Notes: a model not told the origin generated them from the sequence alone. A stretch of DNA of 64,000 bases from Arthrobacter jiangjiafuii (GCF_018622995.1 NZ_CP076022.1:558001-622000), one strand, 5' to 3'; numbered from the stretch's first letter, positions 10,254 to 19,112 are shown. Translations and numbers: made by a program.

Positions 10254-10967
10254 TTAGCGCTTCTCCGACGTCCGCAGCAGGTAGCCGACCCCGCGCTTGG
10301 TCTGGATCAGCGCCGGAGCGTCGGGACTGCGGTCGATCTTGCGGCGCAGGTAGGAAATGTAGGACTCCACGATGGACGCGTCGCCGTTGAAGTCGTACTC
10401 CCAGACATGGTCCAGGATCTGGGCCTTGGACAGCACTCGGTTGGGGTTGAGCATGAGGTAGCGCAGCAGCTTGAACTCGGTGGGAGAGAGGTCGATGGTG
10501 ACTCCGCCGCGGCGCACCTCGTGGGCGTCGTCATCGAGCTCCAGGTCATCCACGCGCAGCACGGCGTCGTCGTCGTCCAGCGGCTGCGTGCGGCGCAGGA
10601 CCGCGCGGATCCGCGCCACCACCTCGTCCAGGCTGAACGGCTTGGTGACGTAGTCGTCTCCACCGACGGTCAGGCCGGTGACCTTGTCTTCGGTGTCGTC
10701 GCGGGCGGTCAGGAAGACCACCGGGAAGTGCTGGCCGGCGGCGCGCAGGCGGCGGGTCAGCGTAAAGCCGTCCATGTCCGGAAGCATCACGTCCAGGACC
10801 GCGAGGTCCGGGCTGTGGGCGTCGACGGCGGCCAGGGCCTCGCGCCCGTTGGCTGCGGCGACGACGTCGAAACCGGCGAAGCGCAGCGACGTGGACAACA
10901 GCTCGCGAATGTTGGGCTCGTCATCCACTACGAGGAGACGAGCTTCAGGTCCGGATGATTTATTCAC
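10254..10967 (-). CDS. OmpR/PhoB-family response regulator
   Basis: This 237-residue regulator pairs with the adjacent kinase. The receiver domain (residues ~10-125) has the acidic pair VVDDE at 13-17, phospho-acceptor Asp59 (AVLDVMLPDMDGF) and the conserved Lys in DDYVTKPF. The C-terminal winged helix (~140-235) contains LSPTEFKLLRYLMLNPNRVL and ends RGVGYLL, as in OmpR-type DNA binders. It starts at GTG 10967. It lies downstream of the XPB genes in the same direction but after an 82-base gap, so it may have its own promoter. Target genes cannot be seen. Confidence 0.93.
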   Translation of the reverse strand: MNKSSGPEARLLVVDDEPNIRELLSTSLRFAGFDVVAAANGREALAAVDAHSPDLAVLDVMLPDMDGFTLTRRLRAAGQHFPVVFLTARDDTEDKVTGLTVGGDDYVTKPFSLDEVVARIRAVLRRTQPLDDDDAVLRVDDLELDDDAHEVRRGGVTIDLSPTEFKLLRYLMLNPNRVLSKAQILDHVWEYDFNGDASIVESYISYLRRKIDRSPDAPALIQTKRGVGYLLRTSEKR

Positions 10968-11049
10968 TTCCCCAGTTTCTTACATTTAGCTGTGCGTTGT
11001 CTGTAGGTATGCTGAACGGAATCTGGACCAAAAGGCGCCAGGACGCGCG

Positions 11050-12696
11050 CTAGACCGGCTTTTCGATATCCGAGGCGTCCAGGATGGAGTACGCGTAGCC
11101 CTGCTCGGCCAGGAAGCGCTGCCGTTTCGCGGCGAAGTCCTGGTCCAGGGTGTCGCGGGCCACCACGGTGTAGAAATGCGCCGACTTCCCGTCGGCCTTG
11201 GGCCGCAGCAGCCGTCCGAGGCGCTGGGCCTCTTCCTGCCGGGACCCGAAGGAACCGGAGACCTGCACCGCCACCGACGCCTCGGGCAGGTCAATGGAGA
11301 AGTTGGCGACCTTCGAGACCACCAGGGTGGTCAGCCGGCCCTCGCGGAACTCGTTGAACAGCCGCTGGCGTTCCTTCACCGGGGTATCGCCCTTGATCAC
11401 GGGGGCGTCGAGCCGCTGGGCCAGTTCGTCCAGCTGGTCCAGGTACTGGCCGATCACCAGGGTCTGCTCGCCGGCATGCCGGCGCACCAGCTGCTCGACG
11501 ACGGCGGATTTGGTTTCGGAGGTGGAACACAGTCGGTACTTGTCGCCGTCCTCGGCCATTGCGTACGCCACCCGCTCGTCGCGGGGCAGGTCCACCCGGA
11601 CCTCGATGCACTCGGCGGGCGCGATGTAGCCCTGCGCCTCGATGTCCTTCCACGGCGCGTCGTACCGCTTGGGCCCGATCAGCGAGAACACCTCGCCTTC
11701 GCGGCCGTCCTCACGCACCAGGGTGGCGGTCAGGCCCAGCCGGCGGCGGGCCTGCAGGTCAGCGGTCATGCGGAAGATCGGTGCCGGCAGCAGATGCACC
11801 TCGTCGTAGATGATCAGGCCCCAGTCATTGGCATCCAGCAGCTCCAGGTGCGGATACAGCCCGCCGCGCTTGAGCGTCAGCACCTGGTAGGTGGCGATGG
11901 TGACCGGCCGGACTTCCTTGACCGCACCGGAGTATTCGCCGATCTCGTCCTCGGTCAGGGAGGTGCGCTTGAGCAGCTCATCCTTCCACTGCCGCGCCGA
12001 GACCGTGTTGGTGACCAGGATCAGGGTGGTGGTGCCGCTGGTGGCCATGGCCGCCGCACCCACGAGGGTCTTGCCCGCACCGCAGGGCAGGACGACGACG
12101 CCGGAGCCGCCGGCCCAGAAATTCTCCACCGCCAGCTTCTGGTACGGGCGCAGGGCCCAGCCGTCCTCATCCAGCAGGATCGGGTGCGGTGCGCCGTCGA
12201 CATAGCCGGCGAGGTCTTCGGCCGGCCAGCCCAGCTTGAGCAGCAGCTGCTTGAGCTGGCCCCGCATCGATGACTGCACCACCACGGTTTCGCCGTCGAT
12301 CCGCGGACCCAGCAGCGGCTGGATCTTCTTGGCGTGCAGCACTTCCTCGAGCACCGGATAGTCGGTGGTCCGCAGCACCAACCCGTGCTGCGGGTCCTTT
12401 TCCAGCCGCAGCCGGCCGTACCGGGACATCGTTTCCTCGATGTCCACCAGCAGCGAGTGCGGCACCGGGAAGCGGGAGTACATAAGCAGCGTGTTCAGCA
12501 CCTGTTCCGCGTCCAGGCCGGCGGCCCTGGCGTTCCAGAGGCCCAACGGGGTCAGCCGGTAGCTGTGGATGTGCTCGGGGGCGCGTTCCAGCTCGGCAAA
12601 GGCGGCAATGGCATGCCGGGCCTCCGTGGCCTGGGGGTGGTCTACTTCCAGCAGAATGGTTTTATCACTCTGGACAATCAACGGTCCGTCAGCCAT
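11050..12696 (-). CDS. XPB/Ercc3-family DNA repair helicase
   Basis: This 548-residue superfamily 2 helicase is the bacterial counterpart of eukaryotic XPB, an ATP-driven DNA translocase of nucleotide-excision repair. Motifs in order: an N-terminal XPB-type domain (1-~130), Walker A PCGAGKT at 204-210, DEVH box at 298-301, the XPB-specific RED motif at 328-330 (LTATLVREDGRE), and a C-terminal helicase domain with VQVSGSFGSRQEEAQRLGR. Its start overlaps the end of the upstream partner gene by 8 bases, which indicates translational coupling. Actinobacterial XPB has 3'-5' helicase activity in vitro; its in vivo role is unsettled. Confidence 0.93.
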   Translation of the reverse strand: MADGPLIVQSDKTILLEVDHPQATEARHAIAAFAELERAPEHIHSYRLTPLGLWNARAAGLDAEQVLNTLLMYSRFPVPHSLLVDIEETMSRYGRLRLEKDPQHGLVLRTTDYPVLEEVLHAKKIQPLLGPRIDGETVVVQSSMRGQLKQLLLKLGWPAEDLAGYVDGAPHPILLDEDGWALRPYQKLAVENFWAGGSGVVVLPCGAGKTLVGAAAMATSGTTTLILVTNTVSARQWKDELLKRTSLTEDEIGEYSGAVKEVRPVTIATYQVLTLKRGGLYPHLELLDANDWGLIIYDEVHLLPAPIFRMTADLQARRRLGLTATLVREDGREGEVFSLIGPKRYDAPWKDIEAQGYIAPAECIEVRVDLPRDERVAYAMAEDGDKYRLCSTSETKSAVVEQLVRRHAGEQTLVIGQYLDQLDELAQRLDAPVIKGDTPVKERQRLFNEFREGRLTTLVVSKVANFSIDLPEASVAVQVSGSFGSRQEEAQRLGRLLRPKADGKSAHFYTVVARDTLDQDFAAKRQRFLAEQGYAYSILDASDIEKPV

Positions 12697-15127
12697 GTGC
12701 CGGGCTATCCTCCACTGTTTCTACATCCATGATGCGGTGCACTGACACCACTCGTTCCACGTCTCGGCGCGGATCGTAGACCCGCACCCTGCCCTCTCCA
12801 ACTGAAAGGGGAACAAAAATCTCCTGGCGCTGATTCCCCTGGCTGTCCACGACGCCCATGCGCACGGAGCGCCGGGTGCGGATGGCCTCGCGCAGGATCT
12901 CCAGGCCCACCAGCGGTTCACTGTCGCTGCGTCCGGCCACCGGAGGCCCGCTCCCGCGCAGGGCGGCAAGCTGGTTCGCGACGTCGTCGTCGGTCAGTTC
13001 CCAGGGATTGATCCGGGTTTTCGACGGCGCCAGCGTCACTGGGGGATGGGCATGCGAGCCGGCGACCGGGCGTGCCCGGCCTTCCAGCGCGGGGGAATAG
13101 CCCAGCTCCCGAAGCGTGTAGGAGAGTTCCTGGGCGCTGGCCACGGAGCCGACGACGGTGGGGGAGAGCCGTACCAGTCCAAGTGCCGTGGTGCGGGGGT
13201 CGGCGAGGAGCCCGGTCAGCCCGTCTTCGTCGTCGCTGCGCAGATACGACGCCATGGCGCCTACCCGCAGCCGGCCATAGCGCGCAGCGGTGTCCTCCAC
13301 GAGGTACGCCAGCGGCTGCGGCACTTCAGTGGCCGAGTGCCGGCGCAGGAAGTCGAGGATCCCGGCGGCGTCGAGGCCACTGTCCAAAGCCCGGCGGATG
13401 GAGTCGGCGGAGAAGCGGTAGATGGTGGCCGGTCCCTGGCCTTCGGCGACGGACACGGCGGCCAGCCGGCGGGCGACGCCGGGCTCCAGATAGCCGGGGG
13501 CCACTGCCGTGAGGTCGGCCTGGAGCAGGAAGGAGTTCAACGGCTCCGGCAGGGCTCCGCGCAGGTGCTTGATGGCCCGTTCCCAATCCCCGGCCGCCGC
13601 GGCCAAGCCGAGTTCCGTGAGAGCGCCTGAGCCAAGCAGTCCCAGCTGGGCTGCCTCCTTCAGGATGCCCGGGACCAGGCGGGCGAACCGCCGCTGCAGC
13701 CGCGGCTGGTGCCAGGTCAGGGCACTGACCAGCCCCTCGGCGTCGAGCGCTCCGCTGGCACCCTCTTCCTGCACGTCGTCGGCCGCCAGGGCAGCGAGCA
13801 TCTCCAAGGCCCGCTGCCGCACCAGCGGCGCGTCCGGGCGGGATGCTTCGGCCGCGAGGGCATTGACGGTGCTGCCGCCGGGCAGCGGGCTGCCGACCAA
13901 CGACGGCGCCCGGTCCGCGTCAAGCCACGCTTGGACCAGCCGGCGCCACTGGTCGTGCCGGTCCTGGGTCAGCCAGTCCTCTTCCGTGGCGCACCACCGG
14001 GACGTGGTGACATCGAGGGAGAGCAGCCCTGCCAGTGCGGCAAGCTCCAACAGCCACGCGGTGGCCGCCGGATCGATCCTCAGAGCCTCGGAGACGCGCC
14101 GGACCTCGCGCACACCGACCCCGCCGGAGCGCAGGGTACTGATGGGAGTGGCTTTGGCCAGGGCAAGGAGTTCCGTGACCAAGCGGAGGGTTTCCGCAAC
14201 CGCACCGTAAGCGGCGTTGTCCCGGATACTGTCCGCCACCCGGCGGGTCTGCGGAGTCGGCGGCTGAAGCTTGAAATCGGCCACGATCACGTGCCCGCGG
14301 GACGCCTGCCCCACCGGGCGGGGCAGCTCCACGTGCAATGCATCCAGCGGAACCAGCAGGCCGCGCGCCACCAGCCACTCCACCGGAGTGGGGGAGGGGT
14401 TGTCCAGGACAGCCCGCCCCATGGCCGCCTTCTTCGGGATCGCCCCCACGGGTGAGTACTTGAAGCGCCGCAGCAGCTCCAGCGTCGCCGGCGGCGCGCC
14501 GGCCATGAGGGTTGCCCAGCCCGCCGGGTCGGAGACCAGATGGTGCAGCGAGTGGGCTGCCGTGGCAGGGGTGTCGGCCCTTTCCATGTCAATACCGGTG
14601 CGCCGCAGGCCCTCGACGATCCCGACCAAACGCTGGCCGAAATCCGGCTGCTGGACGGCAAGAGTGGAATATGGCCGGCCGAGCCCTGCCGGATACGCGC
14701 CGAGGGCTTCGCCCAGCACCGAGACCGGCAGATAGAACCGGCGGCCGGCGTCGGCGCGGGGCGCTCCCGGATGGGGGGTGGCCCGGCGCAGCAGGGCCAG
14801 GGCATGAAGATGGTTCAGGATGGCGTCCAACGCCTTGATGGTGGACCCGGCGATGGCGCTTTTCAACCACGACGCCGTGGTGCTCAGATGGGAGTCTTCG
14901 TTGGTTGTCAGGTCCACGGCCTCGAGGACCTGCAGCTGCGGCGCGGTGAGTTTCTCCAGCACCCGCTGCACGCTGATCCGGGTCGAGGCCCGTGCCGCGA
15001 GGGCCTGGAAATCGGGCACCGGCGGCAGTATCAGATCCGGTCTGGCCGCGAGCAATTCACGCAGCTGGTCGTCGCTGCGTGAGGCTAGATCTTCGGCTAA
15101 TGCTCGGATCGCGGACATCGTCTCCAC
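12689..15127 (-). CDS. XPB-associated protein with helicase C-terminal/XPB-N-like domain
   Basis: This 812-residue protein is encoded directly upstream of XPB and overlaps it by 8 bases. It lacks Walker motifs, so it is not itself a helicase. The N-terminus has an LLAARPDL-type helical region and a winged-helix-like stretch (RVLEKLTAPQLQVLEAVDL). The C-terminus (residues ~690-800, GLEILREAIRTRRSVRMGVVDSQGN) resembles WYL/SH3-like ligand or DNA-binding folds. The same gene pair occurs in mycobacteria (Rv0862c-Rv0861c, from memory). A role as XPB partner or regulator is inferred from this conserved coupling. Start may be GTG 15127 or ATG 15118; no clear Shine-Dalgarno discriminates. Confidence 0.82.
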   Translation of the reverse strand: METMSAIRALAEDLASRSDDQLRELLAARPDLILPPVPDFQALAARASTRISVQRVLEKLTAPQLQVLEAVDLTTNEDSHLSTTASWLKSAIAGSTIKALDAILNHLHALALLRRATPHPGAPRADAGRRFYLPVSVLGEALGAYPAGLGRPYSTLAVQQPDFGQRLVGIVEGLRRTGIDMERADTPATAAHSLHHLVSDPAGWATLMAGAPPATLELLRRFKYSPVGAIPKKAAMGRAVLDNPSPTPVEWLVARGLLVPLDALHVELPRPVGQASRGHVIVADFKLQPPTPQTRRVADSIRDNAAYGAVAETLRLVTELLALAKATPISTLRSGGVGVREVRRVSEALRIDPAATAWLLELAALAGLLSLDVTTSRWCATEEDWLTQDRHDQWRRLVQAWLDADRAPSLVGSPLPGGSTVNALAAEASRPDAPLVRQRALEMLAALAADDVQEEGASGALDAEGLVSALTWHQPRLQRRFARLVPGILKEAAQLGLLGSGALTELGLAAAAGDWERAIKHLRGALPEPLNSFLLQADLTAVAPGYLEPGVARRLAAVSVAEGQGPATIYRFSADSIRRALDSGLDAAGILDFLRRHSATEVPQPLAYLVEDTAARYGRLRVGAMASYLRSDDEDGLTGLLADPRTTALGLVRLSPTVVGSVASAQELSYTLRELGYSPALEGRARPVAGSHAHPPVTLAPSKTRINPWELTDDDVANQLAALRGSGPPVAGRSDSEPLVGLEILREAIRTRRSVRMGVVDSQGNQRQEIFVPLSVGEGRVRVYDPRRDVERVVSVHRIMDVETVEDSPAHG

Positions 15128-15157
15128 GTTACCCGACGGCGCATCAAAAAAGGCGGC

Positions 15158-15421
15158 TTAGCCGCGGCGTCGGCGCCGGATTCCGTCAATTACCAGCCCT
15201 GCCATCAGCACAAACGCCACCGGAAGGAGGTAAATCGCTCCGGCGGCAAAGCCGGGCCAGACACTTTCACCGCGCAGTGCGGAGAGCAGGACGGCGCCCA
15301 GGCTCAGCAGCCCGAGGACCGCCAACAGGGCGGCAGCGCCGGTCACGCTCCGGCGCAGCGGTGAACCTGACGGAGAGGTTCGATTCGGGGTCCTGCCCTG
15401 TGGGGGCGTGCTGGTGTCCAT
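15158..15421 (-). CDS. Small two-helix membrane protein, unknown function
   Basis: This 87-residue protein has a polar Ser/Thr/Pro-rich N-terminus, two hydrophobic helices (ALLAVLGLLSLGAVLLSAL and GAIYLLPVAFVLMAGLVI) and a strongly basic end (RRRRRG), predicting both termini inside. ATG 15421 is preferred over the much longer in-frame extension, which reads as low-complexity shadow sequence. It lies 30 bases upstream of the XPB-partner gene and may be the first gene of that operon. No family is recognised. Confidence 0.6.
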   Translation of the reverse strand: MDTSTPPQGRTPNRTSPSGSPLRRSVTGAAALLAVLGLLSLGAVLLSALRGESVWPGFAAGAIYLLPVAFVLMAGLVIDGIRRRRRG

Positions 15422-15515
15422 GGCCTTTAACGCTAACAGCGGAAAATGCCCGGGTCCAAAGGGCGGGCAGGGGAAAGGAATACCAGGGCGGGATATTCTA
15501 AAGGAAACAGGCTTC

Positions 15516-15549
15516 CCCGTAGTATCACTCCCGTAGTATCTCTGGGAGT
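15516..15549. repeat. Direct repeat and hairpin in the csp leader region
   Basis: CCCGTAGTATC occurs twice (15516-15526 and 15530-15540), 14 bases apart. ACTCCC (15527-15532) can pair with GGGAGT (15544-15549). The element sits in the 247-base gap between divergent genes, about 120 bases before the cold-shock-domain start, and could be a regulator site or leader structure. Confidence 0.5.
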
Positions 15550-15668
15550 GCCGGATTCCCCGGCAGGACCGGGCCGCGCGTTCACTGCGCGCGTTTGGCA
15601 CCGCGGGTTGCAGACACTGCGGCAGGCATCGCTGTACGCACCCATTAGCTAAGAACGAGGTAACCGAA

Positions 15669-16052
15669 GTGCCCATCGGCAAGGTCAAGTGGTTCGACAC
15701 TGGTAAAGGTTTTGGGTTTCTGGCCACGGACGAGGGGCAGGAAGTCTTCCTTCACGCCTCGGCCCTGCCCGCCGGGGTAACGGAGGTCAAGCCCGGAACC
15801 CGGATGGAGTTCGGCGTGGCCGACGGCCGGCGCGGACCGCAGGCCCTCTCGGCCCGGATCCTGGAGGCTCCGCCGTCCGTAGCCCGGGCCACGCGCAAGA
15901 GCGCCGATGACATGGCGGTCATCACCGAAGACCTTATTAAACTGCTGGACGCAGTCTCCAACGGCCTGCGCAAGGGCCGTTACCCGGACAAGAAGCATGC
16001 CACCAAGGTGGCGGCCGTTCTGCGTGCCGTTGCCGACGACCTGGACGTTTAA
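15669..16052 (+). CDS. Cold-shock-domain protein with helical C-terminal extension
   Basis: This 127-residue protein starts at GTG 15669 with ACGAGG eight bases upstream. Residues 1-~66 form a cold-shock domain (MPIGKVKWFDTGKGFGFLATDEGQEVFLHASAL) with RNP1 KGFGFL and RNP2 VFLHA. Residues ~75-127 are a charged helical extension (DDMAVITEDLIKLLDAVSNGLRKGRYPDKKHA) absent from ordinary Csp proteins. Actinobacterial CspB-type proteins near DUF3027 and serC share this layout. It probably binds RNA; the extension may mediate dimerisation or partner binding. It precedes DUF3027 by 14 bases. Confidence 0.9.
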   Translation: MPIGKVKWFDTGKGFGFLATDEGQEVFLHASALPAGVTEVKPGTRMEFGVADGRRGPQALSARILEAPPSVARATRKSADDMAVITEDLIKLLDAVSNGLRKGRYPDKKHATKVAAVLRAVADDLDV

Positions 16053-16066
16053 GGCGGAGTCGCTGC

Positions 16067-16666
16067 ATGACCATGAGCGCAACATCATCTTCTGAACCTA
16101 TCGGGACCGATGCGGGCACTGACGGGGCCGGGGCCGCAGACGCGACCGCTGCCACCGCACGGCGGCGCGCGGCGCGACGTCCCTCCAAGCCCGATGCCCT
16201 GCTCGCCGCTGCCGTGGACACGGCGCGGGCCGGACTGCTCGAGGTTGTTCCTGCCGCCGAGATCGGTGAATACGTCGGTGCCACCCCGGATGCCGAACGG
16301 CTGGTAACCCATCGTTTTGTGGCACACCGGCCCGGCTACAACGGCTGGCACTGGTACGCCACGGTGGCCCGCGTGCCCCGGGGCAAGGTTGTCACGGTCT
16401 GCGAAGTGGGCCTGCTCCCGTCGGAGAACGCCGTCCTGGCGCCCGAGTGGGTGCCGTGGTCCGAGCGCGTGCGGCCCGAAGACGTAGCGGCCGAGGAGGC
16501 AGCCCAGGCCGAGGAGGCTGAGCGCGCCAGCCTTCGCGCCGACGCCGAGAACGGGCGCGGCGCCGAGGGGGCTTCGGACGAACCGGAAACGGACCCCGAC
16601 GCAGATGCCGGCCCCGGTGCCGACGCCACCTGGCCTGACGGGGCGGGAACGCAGGAGGACGAATAA
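16067..16666 (+). CDS. DUF3027 domain-containing protein
   Basis: This is a 199-residue protein of unknown function. The conserved DUF3027 core spans ~40-140 (RPSKPDALLAAAVDTARAGL, then HRFVAHRPGYNGWHWYATVARVPRG, then VCEVGLLPSENAVLAPEWVPW). The N-terminus is Ala/Thr-rich and the last 60 residues are very acidic and Glu/Asp/Ala-rich, likely disordered. It follows the cold-shock-domain gene by 14 bases, so they are probably one operon. In mycobacteria a DUF3027 gene also adjoins serC (from memory). No catalytic residues can be named. Confidence 0.85.
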   Translation: MTMSATSSSEPIGTDAGTDGAGAADATAATARRRAARRPSKPDALLAAAVDTARAGLLEVVPAAEIGEYVGATPDAERLVTHRFVAHRPGYNGWHWYATVARVPRGKVVTVCEVGLLPSENAVLAPEWVPWSERVRPEDVAAEEAAQAEEAERASLRADAENGRGAEGASDEPETDPDADAGPGADATWPDGAGTQEDE

Positions 16667-16724
16667 CGCTGTGCCGGGCTTGTTGGTAGTCACCGCCCTG
16701 AATCCATTCGGCCGGTGGTGAGCA

Positions 16725-17999
16725 GTGTTCCGTTCGCTTCGCTTCTTCAACTACCGCATCTGGTTCCTGGGGGCGCTGGTCTCCAACATCGGTACCTGGA
16801 TGCAGCGGACCGCCCAGGACTGGCTGGTCTACGACATCCTGACCGAACAGGACGCCGCGGCCATGGGAATCGTCATGGCCCTGCAACTGGGTCCGCAGCT
16901 TCTGCTCGCGCCGTGGGCGGGCCTGATCGCGGACACCTACAACCGGCGGAAGGTCCTGCTGCTCACCCAGGTGTCCATGGCAGCACTGGGCCTGGGCCTG
17001 GGCGTGCTGGTGCTTTCCGGCCACGCCCAGCTCTGGCATGTGTATGCCTTCGCCCTGGCCCTGGGCATGGTCTCCGCGGTTGATGCCCCGGCCCGGCAGA
17101 GTTTCGTCTCCGAAGTGGTCGGGGAGGCCGACCTGCCCAACGCCGTCGCGCTCAACAGCGCCTCCTTTAACGGAGCGCGGATGGTCGGGCCCGCCGTCGC
17201 CGGCCTGCTTACCGTGGCAGTGGGACCGGGGTGGGTGTTCCTCATTAACACGTTCACCTTTGCGGCGATGGTCCTGGCACTGCTCAAGATGCGCAGCGGC
17301 GAGCTGCGCACCCTGCCGAAGGCCGCTCCGGGCAAGGGGCGGATCCGGGAGGGACTGCGCTACGTCAAATACCGCCCCGACCTCATCATGGTCCTGCTGG
17401 CGATTTTCATCGTGGGCACCTTCGGCCTGAACTTTGCCGTATATATAGCCGCGATGGCCCGGACCGAATTCGGCCAGGACGCCGGGGTCTTCGGGCTGCT
17501 GAATTCGGTCATGGCCATCGGATCGGTGGCCGGGGCGCTGCTCTCGGCGCGCCGCGCCAAGCCCCGGCTCCGCTTTATCTTCGGTGCTGCCGGCGCCTTC
17601 GGGCTGGCCTGCCTCCTGGCGGCTTCCGCGCCGACGCTGTTGTGGTTCGCGGTGTCCCTGGTGCCCGTGGGGCTGTTTGCCCTGACGCTGATGACCAGTG
17701 CCAACGCCTACGTCCAGACCACCACGACCCCGGTGATGCGTGGCCGGGTGATGGCGCTGTACTTCGCCATCTTCATGGGCGGAACCCCGATCGGCGCGCC
17801 GCTGGTGGGCTGGGTGTCCAACAGCTTCGGTCCGCGCTGGAGCCTGGGCGTCGCAGCGGCCTCGGGGCTGATCACCGCCGTCATCGGCTTTGTCTGGGCA
17901 TGGCGGGCCTACCACCTGCGGATCCACTACGACCGCACGCTGCCGCGCAGGCTGCACCTGACCAGCCGCGAGACGGAGCAGGACCCGAACCTGTTGTAG
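16725..17999 (+). CDS. MFS transporter (EntS-like exporter family)
   Basis: This 424-residue inner-membrane protein with about 12 helices begins RSLRFFNYRIWFLGALVSNIGTWMQR, a hallmark of the MFS_3/enterobactin-exporter-like family. It also shows SAVDAPARQSFVSEVVG and RGRVMALYFAIFMGGTPIGAP. It starts at GTG 16725, 58 bases after the DUF3027 stop. The C-terminus is cytosolic and charged. The likely role is export of a small molecule or drug; substrate unknown. The IS481 insertion lies about 30 bases beyond its stop. Confidence 0.88.
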   Translation: MFRSLRFFNYRIWFLGALVSNIGTWMQRTAQDWLVYDILTEQDAAAMGIVMALQLGPQLLLAPWAGLIADTYNRRKVLLLTQVSMAALGLGLGVLVLSGHAQLWHVYAFALALGMVSAVDAPARQSFVSEVVGEADLPNAVALNSASFNGARMVGPAVAGLLTVAVGPGWVFLINTFTFAAMVLALLKMRSGELRTLPKAAPGKGRIREGLRYVKYRPDLIMVLLAIFIVGTFGLNFAVYIAAMARTEFGQDAGVFGLLNSVMAIGSVAGALLSARRAKPRLRFIFGAAGAFGLACLLAASAPTLLWFAVSLVPVGLFALTLMTSANAYVQTTTTPVMRGRVMALYFAIFMGGTPIGAPLVGWVSNSFGPRWSLGVAAASGLITAVIGFVWAWRAYHLRIHYDRTLPRRLHLTSRETEQDPNLL

Positions 18000-18012
18000 C
18001 GTCCGGGTCCTG
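17979..18012. terminator. Possible hairpin at the end of the MFS gene
   Basis: CAGGACCCG (17979-17987) can pair with CGGGTCCTG (18004-18012) across a 16-base loop that includes the MFS stop codon. It has no T tract. It might end the MFS transcript and originally the convergent serC transcript, now separated from it by the insertion. Confidence 0.4.
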
Positions 18013-18030
18013 CTGGTGCGCCGCTGCGGG

Positions 18031-18034
18031 CTAG
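18031..18034. repeat. Target-site duplication CTAG, left copy
   Basis: CTAG flanks the left end of the IS481 element; its partner is 19109-19112. CTAG-centred targets are known for IS481. Confidence 0.8.
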
Positions 18035-19108
18035 CTGTACTCAGACAGGACGTTGGTTGCACCGGGTGATGGGTGCTTTGCCTCCGAGGCTGGTGTGCGG
18101 GCGTTGGTGGTTGTAGAAGTCTAGCCACGGTCCCAGCGCGTCGGTTCGGGCCTGGTTGGAGTCGAAGACCTGCCGGTAGGCCCAGCCTTCCTGCAGGGTC
18201 CGGTTGAAGCGTTCGGCTTTGCCGTTCTGCCACGGATGGCGGGGCTTGATCAGAATGTGTTTGGCATCCAGTGCGGTGAGTACGGACTGAAAATCGTTCG
18301 AGAGGCGGTAGGCGAACGCGTTATCGGTCATCACCCGTTGCACCGGCGCCCCGTGGGCAGCCATGAACGCTGCGGCCCGTTCCAGGAACCCGGCGCAGGT
18401 GAAGCCTTTCTCATCGGGGTGGACTTCCACGAACGCGAGCCGGGAGTGGTCATCCACGGCCACGTGGACGTAGTCGAACCCGACCCGAGTATGGCCGGTG
18501 TTGTGGTTGCGGGCGGATTGCTTCGGGTCTGCCCGCCAGCCACCGCCGTCGGGTATCCGGCCAAGTTTCTTCACATCTATGTGGACCATGTCCCCGGGTG
18601 CGTCGCGTTCATACCGGCGTTCGGTCGCCCGGCCTGCACGGATCCGGGTCCCGGTCAGCGGGTCCAGATCCCAGAGCTTCGGCATCCCGGCACGGGTAAG
18701 GATCCGGGAGACCGTCCGGACGCCGACACCGGTGCGTGCCGCGATATCGGCCGGCCCCGTGCGGTGCTCGGTCCGGGACGCAAGGACCTCGGCCGTCTTC
18801 GCTGGGCTGGTGGCGTGCGGGCAGGATTTCGGCTTCGACGAACGGTCTTCCAAGCCAGGCAGTCCTTCGTCCCGGTAGCGATTCACCCACCGGTAGGCCG
18901 TGGGCCGGGAGATGCCCATTTCTTTGGCGACGTGGGCTACCGGCCGGCCGGAAGTAACGCGCTGGATCAGGATCATTCTTCCGGCCGGAGCCAGACGGGC
19001 ATTACGGTGGGACATGAAGACCTCTTAGGTTCGGGTGTGTGTGGTAACCACCAAACCTAAGAGGTCTTCACCCTATTCACGTGTAACTAACGTGGTGTCT
19101 CAGTACAG
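18035..19108 (-). mobile_element. IS481-family insertion sequence, apparently intact
   Basis: This 1,074-base element encodes one full-length DDE transposase. Terminal inverted repeats are imperfect, 23 of 28 positions matching: the left end 18035-18062 begins CTGTACTCAGACA and the right end 19081-19108 read inward begins CTGTACTGAGACA. Both ends are flanked by CTAG (18031-18034 and 19109-19112), a four-base target duplication typical of IS481 targeting. Removing the element and one CTAG rejoins the MFS-serC convergent intergenic region. Confidence 0.92.
18041..19015 (-). CDS. IS481-family transposase
   Basis: This 324-residue DDE transposase catalyses IS481 cut or copy and insertion. An N-terminal helix-turn-helix (VAHVAKEMGISRPTAYRWVNRYRDEG, ~27-52) recognises the ends. 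The catalytic triad is visible as Asp147 (VHIDVKKLG), Asp231 (MTDNAFAY) and Glu268 (GKAERFNRTL), followed by FYNHQRPHTSLGGKAP, a family hallmark. The stop codon lies inside the left inverted repeat. The frame is intact with no stop or frameshift, so the enzyme may be active. Confidence 0.96.
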   Translation of the reverse strand: MSHRNARLAPAGRMILIQRVTSGRPVAHVAKEMGISRPTAYRWVNRYRDEGLPGLEDRSSKPKSCPHATSPAKTAEVLASRTEHRTGPADIAARTGVGVRTVSRILTRAGMPKLWDLDPLTGTRIRAGRATERRYERDAPGDMVHIDVKKLGRIPDGGGWRADPKQSARNHNTGHTRVGFDYVHVAVDDHSRLAFVEVHPDEKGFTCAGFLERAAAFMAAHGAPVQRVMTDNAFAYRLSNDFQSVLTALDAKHILIKPRHPWQNGKAERFNRTLQEGWAYRQVFDSNQARTDALGPWLDFYNHQRPHTSLGGKAPITRCNQRPV

Positions 19109-19112
19109 CTAG
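19109..19112. repeat. Target-site duplication CTAG, right copy; contains the serC stop codon
   Basis: The first three bases of this CTAG, read on the minus strand, are the TAG stop codon of serC. The duplication therefore preserved the stop when the element inserted. Confidence 0.85.

Noticed and set aside
16392-18233. 613-codon antisense frame over DUF3027 and MFS, running into the IS
   Set aside because: It crosses the insertion boundary, and the translation is Arg/Gln/His-rich without family features.
18236-19060. 274-codon plus-strand frame over the transposase
   Set aside because: It is antisense to a complete DDE transposase and has no accessory-protein features.
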